Source: Pampus argenteus
Taxonomy: Eukaryota; Chordata; Actinopteri; Scombriformes; Stromateidae
NCBI GenBank assembly: GCA_036937835.1
Contig: CM072877.1
Location: 12,527,001-12,591,000 of the forward strand
Reading direction: 5' to 3'
Length of the DNA: 64,000 bases
Shown: piece by piece, positions 24,801 to 36,200 of the stretch
Layout of the letters: each line of letters begins with the position of its first letter
Position numbering within the stretch: the stretch's first letter is position 1
Notes under the pieces: model-generated
Databases searched by the model: none
What the model saw: only the letters and a program-made list of their open reading frames with translations
What the model was told of the DNA's origin: nothing
Made by a program: the position numbers and the translations under genes

Positions 24801-27400
24801 GTGTACCACTATACAATAAATCATACCAGATCCAGTGAGACGAGTCTGACTGAGCAAAGAGCAGTTATGTGTTGTGTGACGCAGGGTGAAACCAGGTTTT
24901 TCATTCCAAGATTGTGGTCTCACGAAAAGATGTGTATTTGCTTGTTTGGAGAATAGGCAGGGATCCTAACAGGGTAAATATGCTAAGTACAGCAGTTTGT
25001 GTTTGGGAGAAAGTCACAGCCTGGAAGATAAAAAAGTAATTGGGTTGAGTTCAGCTGTTTGTGTGGTGGATCCAGCCTTTTATTTGACAAGGCTTTACAG
25101 CTTACGTTTCGCCACCATGCACTTTTAAACAAAGAGCAGCACATGTTGATTTTAGCTAATGCAGTAGATTTCATGAACAGAGCAGAGTGGTTATCTAACG
25201 ATTTCAGGCTGAGAATGAGTTCCTCTTCAGCACTTACTGCACATTAATAGACATGTTAATGCATTACTACACAAAGTCCCACACATTCTTACATTCTTTG
25301 CCTTCTCTTGCACTGAAATTCAGTTTGGCGCTCTGCCTCAGAAACATCAAAAAACAGGGGGCACTTCAGAAGACAGAGAAACAACAGAAGAGTCACCTTA
25401 TGTGTTCATTCTTTTAGGTGAATTAATTTTCATTAAACAAATATTCTATTAAAAAAAAAAACAACATATATATATATACCATGCGAACAAGTTGATTTAT
25501 ACACATAGTTGAGATGACCAGCAGTTATCAGTGAATTTTACGGGTATGTTTTGTTCTACTATCATGGAAACCTTGTTCCCGAGCAGCTAACACCAGACTA
25601 GTTACACCAGGCGGCTGTGGTAAGTAGCCTTAGGAAAGTATGATAATTGATGTTTATTTATTGTCATTGAAATATGCAGCAGAGTGCTATGAAACACTGC
25701 TCCCCAGAGGTTGTGGCTGGCTGCACCTGGTTCCAAAAACCTCAAAGATAATACAAATCAGCACAGTAAGCGCAGTGATCCAACCATATCCTGGTGTTTT
25801 ACTGGAGCATTCATGTTAGCTCCCACACCACCAAGTGTTTCAGATATTGTGTGTCCAGAACACATGTTGTTTCACAGGGAACATGATGCTGTGATGCTTT
25901 TAGAAGGTGTTGAATGTGTAACTTCTGTACAAATTTATAAGGTGTAATACCCGAGTTTTCACAAATAAAAAAAAACTATTTATTTATTTATACCTGTTGG
26001 ACTGTCCCACACATTGGCAGTGCTATAACTGCAATATGTGATACAGATGGGTTTTTTTGCCCACAGGCCACTTACTGTAGCTGAACACTAGTCACGCTGT
26101 CGGTTAACTCTATAGATATTCTCATACATGGCTAATGTACACCCAGCAGGTCCAATGCTATGGTTATAACAGGGTGAAGTAGAGGACAATCCAATGCAGT
26201 CCAGAGCCCCCGCTGATTCCTGGCTGGCTTGGCCAGATGTGGTGTGGTGGTCAGAAGAAAAGTAAGAAAGGATGGGGGCTTATACTTAGGCCTGCATTGA
26301 AAGATACATTAACCGGGAGTTACAGTTTATCCAGCTGTGGTTACTGTGTCCAGAGATCTGACCTCAACGAGATCTCCTTCATTTCCCTACTTGCTCTGTT
26401 TATCGACCTGGTCTTGATGTGGCTTGGAAGTGAAATTAAATGCAAATCTGAATATCTTTTATCTGGCCCTGTGGTAAAATTGTTATTCCATAATTTTCTT
26501 GCCATGAGAAGCACACATGAGCGTAGAGTTATCACTCACACATTAAAGCGTTGTACGGTACAGAGAGGGACGTTGTCGCATGTGACGGTTGATATGGACA
26601 ACTGCACATGAGTGTACATGTGTACAGACACACCAGACAAGCAGACATGGGCAATAACCATGTCAGTGAAGTATCCAGGCAACTGATAGTGGCAGCAGGC
26701 AGTCCAGTTACATGTTATTAAACTTCAACTGTGGAAATAGCATCACGTTTCTGTCATTGTTAACGGTGACATAGTTTTTAAAACCCTCTGTTCTGACAGG
26801 AGGCCATGTGCTCAACTCAAGCTGTGAGTTTTGCCACTGAACGGATAGGCTGGGTGCACAGAATAACAGAAATACAGAAGTTATTTTCCACACCCACTAA
26901 TTCCACATCCGTCTGTTAGAGTTTTTGTTTTGCTTTCCTATGTTTTGCTCAGTGCTCTTGCTCAAAATTTCATGCCACGGTAAATCTGAAAAAGAAAAAA
27001 ACAGTGTTTGCCAGCTCTCCCACAGAGTTTTAACATTTATCACACATGCTAAATAAGAGGAGGGCAGATCTTGTTGAAAAGTGTTTTGGAACACTGTAAC
27101 CTGTGCTTGACATTAATAGCATTTGGGAATTCTTCAATACACATATCATGTAATATCTATGCAAAGTTATGACTCTCAGCTTGCTTTAACATGATGCATT
27201 TACAAAAACTGACTAGAGAATAAAGAAAAGTAACAGTGATGGATGTTTGCAGTCACAGAGTAATCACAGAAGTGTTACTAAGGATGTTTCTATGCAGTCA
27301 AAAAAGGTTGAAAATGTGAGTGCAAGAAAAAATGAAAGGCTACTTTTATATGAACAGTTTTTCCCTTAATGGTAGAAAAAAGAAAATATGGCTGGTAAGA

Positions 27401-27431
<31 letters not shown>

Positions 27432-30400
27432 CTGTATGTGTGTGTTGAAAAGCTGTGTCTATTAGCTTCTCCATCATTCAGTCAAATGCCACATGCCAGA
27501 CTGTTTCTTTTGGCCCTCAAAGAGACACAGGCAGGGTGGAAATGCGTCAGTCTGCTTTGCCCTGAGGCTTATACCTTCTTATTCCTTCAGTGAGTGTATG
27601 AGAGAGACACAGTGGGTGCACATAGAAGTCTAAGTTGATGAAAACCACACTCGACAAACGTTTCTTTTTTTTTTTCTTCCAAGTACACTTTTGCTGTCAT
27701 GTTAATCTGATGCTATTTTGCACTTAATAATAGATTTCTCAACTCCGAGAGATTTTTTTTAGTATATAGATTAAGAGGAACCTAACTGAGGTGTTTTTCT
27801 GTGCTGAGCAAAACTATTCTCCAACGGGGGAAAGTTTGGAGAACTTATCTGTGTTACAAACACATACAGAAGCACAGTTTATTGCCTCTGGGGTACAAAC
27901 GTAGCCAAGATCAGAAAAACCTCTTAATTTATACTTCCCTATTTATAAAAAGAATACTTGATACACTTTTCTAATTCTATTTCATCATTATGTCAATCTT
28001 AATGATCCTTCTTTATCCACTGTACAAGTACATATATACACAATACTGCATTATAGTGGAGCACATTGTAGGGATGCTCCAGATATTCTTTACTTTATAT
28101 GTGGTCGTCATATTCAATAGTAAACGCACATTTTGAAGTACACACATAGTTCAGTACACACTAAAAACAAACCAGACATCAGAATCACAGAACATTCACA
28201 ATACTATCCAGTTACACTGAGATTGACCTTAATTTCTTTACCATGTCACAATATTGTCTACCTCAGTATGTACATGTGCACATGTGGGCACCAAACAGTA
28301 AATGCATGCATGCGTACCTACACCCTCAGTAAGTCCAGCTAGTCAGAGAGCAAGACAGACGGAGCACATATTCACAGGACCATCCCAATTAGTGTTTGTT
28401 CAGTTTGCTCTGGGAACAGACAGATAGCGAGTGAATCGGCCCAGTTGCCCCATTCTGGGACACTGATGGCAGATACACACTGCCTCATTGTAGACTGAGT
28501 CCTATTTGTAATGGAATACGCTATTTGATCTTTAGACCTTTCTCTGTTTTTCTTGGCAGAACATGGTGTTTCTCCATAAGCAAGTCCAATAATACAAGTA
28601 CACTGGAAAAGAAGCATAGATTATATTAACTGCTAAATGGAAAGTGTAAAATATAAGTACGGGCACAGATGACATCAACATCTGGTTGGAGGGTGGGGCT
28701 CCTTAATCTGGTGCTAGACTCAGTTGTTGTGCCTCCGCTTGGAAAGGAAATACGTAGGAGTTTGTTGAATGCTATCCTAATATGGCCAAGAAAGAAAGGA
28801 AGGATGCAGACATACTTTAGTCCCTGGTCCGGAACCACTGTCTGTCTTTTTTGCACAGCAGAGGACACAGAATAATCTAAACCTCCTTCGGTCTATTCCA
28901 TAAACTGAAGTTTAATCTGTATGGCAATTAGCCAGATATTTAATTATAATGTTCAGAAATTCAACTTTAATTTCCATTCAATTTTAAGATTATGAATCTG
29001 TGCTATAAAGATTTGTGAGCAGTATTTTTTATAATTCTCTTTGTCTTCACAGACCCTCAAGTGCCCCTAAAGATGCAGCGCCCAAGGTATGAATATTTAT
29101 TTTTATAGCTACATATGAACTTAAGCTCATCTGAATGTCTTTTTTTGATGAATATTGTACCAGTTTACTTAAAAGTGAGCATGCTCATCATGCCCTTCTG
29201 AGATTATGTCAGAACACAAACTTGCTTGGCATGCATAACTGACCTGAGATCTATAGCACCTCTTTAACTGGCACAGGCATGACTTTCATTCGTACAGTGT
29301 GAAAACACCATTGATTTTGACGTGATTGTTCTGCAGTGCTTTTGAGAATGCTGGATTACATGCACTAGTTTATTGTGGATTTGTTGTTTGTGCACTCTGT
29401 GTGTCCCCACTTTTATGCAGGACGAACCTCAAGAAATCATTAAGCCTGTCCCAATCACTCACCCTGCCCCAAGCACCACATACACCAAGCCATCAAATCC
29501 GCCCAATGCTGCATACAACAAGACAGCCCGGCCGTTTGGTGGGGACAGCAGTGCAGTGACAGCTTCTTCCTCCCTAGCTGCCCATAAAGTAGCCTCCATC
29601 CCCTCTGAATCCTCTGCTTTCACGCCAGCTGCCCCTTCTCAACCACCACAGCCTCCATTTCCGCTGAAGTCAAGCCTCACTGCTCCAGAAACAGCTCCAG
29701 CCAATTCAGCTCCCAGGCCTAGTTCTGCTCGCACAGCCTTCACCTCCCCATCTGCATCTTCCTCCTCATCTAACTCCTCCTCTCCAGCCAGAGTGACAGC
29801 CCCTTCCTCCCAACCCAATGTCCCACAGTCCTCTGTCTATAACACACCTATCAACCTCTACTCTAATGTCAATGCCTGTGAGGTGGCTATGGGACAGAGA
29901 CGAGGTCTTTTGGAGAGCCAGGGGCTGTCAGAACAGTTCAATGGGTAAGTACCATTCATCAAACCAAATTTCATTTTTGTTTTTTTACACTGTCCAATTT
30001 TCATCTGAAGAGCAAATCTCAATTGGTATATAAATATGGAACAACCTCACCATTGATGTGGGAGTACTCTAAGTACAAAATGTTAGGGCTTTGTTAATAC
30101 ACCATGTGCTTTAGTCAGCAGGTCTAGAAGGAGTTGTGGATCTCATGGATCACAAATTAGTAGATATTTTTGCCTTACAGTCTACCTGAAGGGGTGTATC
30201 ACGGAAAATTAAATATTCCATTCTGTTCTGCTTATATTACTTCACGCTCCATTTCCCCGCCAAGTACTCATTTGAAAAGCTAACACTGAAATAGCCCATT
30301 TGGTAATTTGTTTTCACAAAGCTGCATATAAAGAAAATTCAATGCACACTGCACATCTTGTTTAAATATGCTACAGGGTAACTGGAAGAGGAGCGAAGTT

Positions 30401-30943
30401 TAGACAACACGCTTACTGATGCTACTGCCTGCCTATCTATAATTGACGTTGGGGTTCGCAACTCTGCCAAATACACAGTCAGCCCAAAAGGCACTGCTGG
30501 TGTAACACTTGTTTGTAATTAGCCAGAATCCTGGCAGCTCTGTGCTTTAAGGGACCACAGACGGAGCAACGTTTGGCTGGACTGGGCTTCATCATCAGGG
30601 TTTGACTAACTGGTTGGGTTACATTAGACTGAGCTGGGGTTAAGTGATTCACCACTCATTTTTACTTCATGTAACCTGAAACATAGGTCACACTGATCTG
30701 TATTTATTGGCTCTCAGTGAGCAAAGTGGCTTATTGGACTTTTTGACACATAAATGTGTGTGTAAAATCTATCTACATGTGTATGTGTTTCTTAAAATGT
30801 TACAAAGAATATCTAGATTTTTTTTAATCTGGGTGGATAACAAAAATGAGGAACAGAGAACAAAACATTTAGTGATACATTGCCAAGATAATTGAGATGC
30901 TTCTAAGAAAATGGAATATAATCTTATAGAGGCAGTGTGTTTG

Positions 30944-30974
<31 letters not shown>

Positions 30975-33211
30975 TTGTGTGTTTGTGTGTTTGTGTCCTA
31001 ACCTGCATGGTTTTCTATCTGCACATTCTCTCAGAAGGGTCTTTCAGGACATGTGTTTTGGTCTATTTCTCAACCTGGTCTATTCATGCTCTTTCTCTGT
31101 TTCAGTCCTTTTCCATTTACCCTTTCTTTGCCCACAGGAGGAAAAAGAGACAGACACCAAGTTAGTGCGGTGAACGATAATACATCTGCTGCAGTAGCTT
31201 TCTAACCATGTGGAATGTGATTACAGCCTTCGCATCTCTCTGGTTTATGATTACCAAAGGCATGCTTGCACCCCTTTGAGCTAACCCTCACATTTGTGCT
31301 CATCTACAGTACACACTCATTTTTAACTAACAAACCGCAAATCCCTGTAAATAATCCATGTCTGAGACATCACAGGACACCCAGCAGGGGTCAGCTCATA
31401 CAGTTCATTAATTTTCTCAGTGGGGTGATCGGTGTTTGCTAATACTGTATTTACACCCAGTTCAGCCTGGCCTGTCAGCACACTGGGAGGCTGAAAGTCA
31501 CCCGGCATCTGTCTTAACTCCATCTGCAATTGTTGTCAGGATGTTTACTCACGACTAGTCATACAGTATCACTGCCGAAAATATTCTGCTTTGCCTAAGA
31601 AGCACATTACTCCCATCTTGTGGTGAGATATAGTCACTGTCACTTCCATCTCTCAAACACTCGATGTTACCGATAATATGCATTGTGTGAATAATTACAC
31701 CATTTTAGCATTTCTAAGCCTAAATGCTTTTCACTTCCTTACTATCATTAATCAGTACCTTTTGTTTATATTGCATATAATTTTACTCTGTGAGGTTTAC
31801 CTCTTTAATAGTGAGCCACAGAGAGGAACAGTTTTGTGACTTTCCTATATCAAAAGAACATTGTCATACAGTAACACTTGAAATGACTTTTACATTTGTT
31901 TGTTGCTGCCTTTGTGCATTTTTCTCGCCTGCAGAACTCCACCTCCAGCTAGACCTGGGAGGTAATTGTTAAATCTGAAATGGCAGTTAGGTCACACTAT
32001 AAAACATGTATCTACAAGCTGCTCACTCGAATGAATGTGGAACACGCATAGTATATACACAGTGTTTCTACTAGTGCATTGTGTGTGTGTTGGTTGTTAT
32101 GATGAATGTGAGTTTGTGTATGTGTAAACTGGGGGAGAAATGTTCTGTTGTACTAATAACCTGAACAGTTATAATAACCTCATAATTATTCTGACAGTTG
32201 TTTTTGCAGTGATGATCTCATTGATACACTTTATACTTTATTTTCACACACACAAATGTTCTCAATGTCACTATTTCTTTCTTGATCTGGCTGTACAGGA
32301 AACCTGGTGTGGAGCCTGAGTTGAACCATGCATCGCCACTCAGTGATGCAAGCAAGAAGCGTCTGATTGAGGACACAGAGGACTGGCACCCTCGAGGCAG
32401 CACCTCCCAGTCCCGCTCCTTCCGTATCCTGGCTCAGCTTACTGGCACTGAGAATGGTATGTAGCAACCTCAGCGTGATCATACAGTCTTTAGTTTACGT
32501 GTTGAAAGTGGCTAAATATTTTTTTAGGACTTATTTGAGTATTATAGTTTGAAGGCTTAGCTTGATACTGCTGAGCACATGCCAGCTTTATCCAAAGACA
32601 TTTTAGGGTAATCGTAGATTATAGTGTTTTTATAGTTCCTTTAAATAATAGAAAAGGCTTTCATAACCATATGATTGAATTTATTTTTTATATTGCTGTT
32701 TTAACTATAAGTAGCATTGATTGTTACATGAGCAGACTGTGGCTTTGGGCCTCCATTCAGAGGGTATGTGTGTGTGTGGAATAGGATCTGTTCAGCTGAT
32801 GCAAAATGACATTTACAGTAACTGGGTTATTAGAATGAAGCAAGAGGAGAGATTAGTCTGTCCTCTTTTGCTTTTTTTTGTCAAATGATGTTAACAGACT
32901 GGTGCAATATATGTGAGGAGATCTGAACATCTGATATTGATTTAATCTGTGTGGCTTCTGCAGCTGTGAACAATTAGGGGATAGGTCCAGGAAGTTGCAT
33001 CAGGGTCAAGATTAATCTAGTTCTTACTATCACAAGATGAACCTACTGTAGTGTAGAACAAACTGGAGCAGAGATTGTGCGACTGACCATTCATTGTACA
33101 TTTGAATTTATTTTCATTGGTGTTTTTTTTCCCCTTCATTGTTGCAGAGCAAGTTCCAGAGAACAGTGGAAAGAAGTAAGTGGCTGGTGGTTTTTTAATA
33201 TAATCAAATTT

Positions 33212-33252
<41 letters not shown>

Positions 33253-36200
33253 GTATACTTCTGCAGAAAGTAATGCACGTGTTTAAGCAATAGTATCGTT
33301 TTCTTCCAAAATCAGAGGTTTCATATTTGGATTTGGCCTTCAAAGTACTCATGTAAGCATGTCTAGGAGCCTCTGATTCCGACTTAAGCCCTGATTTCCT
33401 TAAGGCCCCACAGTATCATGCTTAATTTAAGGCTTAATTTGGAGAAACCACACTGAGAGCTCTCAGAGGAAGTTGGTTGAGAGTAGACAGGCTTAGACTC
33501 AGGCTATGGTTGCTACTGCTGTTCTCTTGTCTTAAATCAATTTAATCTGCAGTAAACACTGTCTGCCATGTACAAGATCCCCAACCAATCAGTGTGTCAC
33601 TCACTGGAAATTGTGGGTAATTAAGTGGTATTGTGGGTAATAGCAGCCCTGGCAGCTAGAGATTCCTGCTCTCCTTCTCTTAGTGACATTTTGTACAGTA
33701 TTGCACATCTGCCCTCACTCATTTTAATAAATAAATTCAAAGCTGTGCATTTCCTGTGATTTGCTTTTTCCCTCCATTTATTCCTGTGCTTTCTTTTGTC
33801 TTATCTTTTTTCTTCTTAACATTTGAACTGTTTTTTTCCCTCTTTTATTCCTGTCTTATGGGGGTGATCAGGGTGAACAAGTTGGACCCAGAAGTTATAG
33901 GACACAAGTACAACAAGCTGAGAGATTGGCATCATGATGTTTCAGCACGAGTGCTAAATGTGCAATAGGCCAGGTTTTTGTTATGTTTGGTTAATTTCAT
34001 TCAGCACATTTTATCCATACCAACATAATTATAGTCTTCATTTGGCACTCTATAAATAACTTTAACACCTATTGTAAAAAAAACAAAAACATTTTAAAAT
34101 ACATATTATATTTCTATATGCAATTATATTTCAAAATGTAAATAAAATGCATGCATGCAAGTAATAACGGATGCTTGAAAATGCAGCATTGCAATATATT
34201 GTAGTGTATATGTGTACTGTTCTGTAGCATATTGTGTATGTTTGAGCCGTCATTTTCCTCTGAAAACGTTTCTGTGCATGTCTGAATCTTTTTCTTCTAC
34301 TTTCTATACTAACCTTACTGTAGTAGTTTCATTTGTCTGCTGAGTTTACCTCAATAAACAGTTTTCCTTACTGCTGTTGCTATTTCTTGCTATCTTTCAT
34401 TCCTTCTTTTCTACTTTCCTGGCAGAAATACATGAACTTATCAATTAGTCATTCAAGTAGGTAAGGTCTATCTATGATCTGAAGTACTTAGTAGTGCACA
34501 AAGAATAGAAGGTTGAAAATGCTTTGAGCAATGTGGCAAAAACGATTTAAAATATTAATCAATTTTGTTTCAGGCAACAGTGCTGGAGGCGCTAAATGTT
34601 CCACTTAAACCTTTAGAAATATTTGGTGTATTTCTTTCTGCCTTGGTGTGATTCAGCCAACCAGCTGTTATCACTGTCATTGTCACATCAATCATCAAAC
34701 TAAGCTAAAAATAGGCTCATACCCAGCCTTGTAAAACAGCATTCATAATCATAAATATGTAACATTTAAATCAATAAGTAATTTTTAGGCCGGCCACGGA
34801 TACCAAATCAAGTATGTTGATGTGACCATGTCAATTTGAAAAATTTCAGTTTGTTAAAATTACAGTTAAATTACAATTCAAACAAAAACACACAGCAGAC
34901 AGGATCAAAGCCATGATAAAACATAACCATAAATATGTTTTTGACAACAGGTTCTGTTGTTAGTTGTTCAACCAGTCTATCTGGGCAGCATTAGCACCTA
35001 TCTGATGGTTGCTGAATGATCAGGTCATTGCCCTGTTCACTGGGATCTTCTGAGTCCTGTTATTGTCGTATTGTGTAAAATAGTTTGTACTGCCACAAGA
35101 AAAATAAATCACCGCTGCCTCAGAGTGTCTCACTGCATAAAACCTTTGTCCAATCATGCAGAATAAAAGTAATAACTCTATAAACCTTCTAAAATTACAG
35201 TGCTGGGTATCTCCTGCTGCTAAATGATCAGATGACAGAAATTATTTGAGGATGAGCTCACATGTACAGTGGGTACTATGGCATGGCCACTTGTAATTGT
35301 TCCCTTATGACAGTAATTAAAAAAAAACATGTGGGCAGTGGGTAGCAATGCTATCAGTATCCCAAAGTTCCCCATAATTGTCTTATTGTCTGCATGTGCC
35401 ACTGAGATTACAACCAACTGATTATAATAGTCTGCAGTGGACCTGACCGGGTCGACTGCTTAACACAAAGCAGTAGTCTGTGCTAGAGGTTCAACCCAAG
35501 TGGAGGTGCAATCCTATCATTTGAATCATAGGAAAATACCCAATGCATAACCTGCCAGATGGGAAGGAAAAACTGTGACCATGGAGGGAATTTGCTCAAA
35601 AATTAGAGTGCCAGTTGACACTGAGAGTCCTGAAAAAATTCATACAGTCAGAAACTTCACTGTATTTTCACTCTAGAGAGTTAAACAAATACAACATATT
35701 GAGCATAGATGTGCAAATATGTGTGTTTCTTGGTGTTGAAGTGAATTATGATTTATGTGGAGTATATATATATCTGTTTCCTAGTGAGGCAGTTGACAAA
35801 ACCACTCCCGCTGTGCACACCTCGCCTGCAGCAAAAACATATTCCAAATCTGCAGTGGCACCCAGGAATGGCAATGTTGTCCCTCCTTCCACCTTCAAGA
35901 GCCCTGCAGCCCAGAACAAGCCCTCCTACCAGCCTGGAGGTCCATCAGGTACAGTAACATATACTACACAGATATCATCCCTTCTTTTATTACTGCCATG
36001 CAAATGCTTGTGGTTCTGCCTCTGCCAGGTATGTAGAATTGTGTGTAGTTGCTTCATGTAGCCCACAGAGGGCAGAACATCCCTCTAAATCACTGCTGAT
36101 CAGCCGTAACATTTATTGCAGGTTTAATACCCGACACTAAGCCATTTAAGATTACGAGCTCTATAAAACCAGAGGTATTCCATTAATGAGATCAGATTAT

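Larger units (their letters stand above)
29945..31934 (+). other. pdlim5: pdlim5 intron 5
   Basis: Contains (GT)n at 30949-30996 and one exon-like 32-bp segment at 31138-31169. Otherwise nothing supported. Confidence 0.65.

Noticed and set aside
26237..26611. 124-codon frame in pdlim5 intron 3
   Set aside because: Composition is not protein-like over its length, no splice phase fits pdlim5 and no family is recognised.
30911..31173. Valine/cysteine-rich frames over the TG repeat
   Set aside because: Artefacts of a repetitive GT tract.
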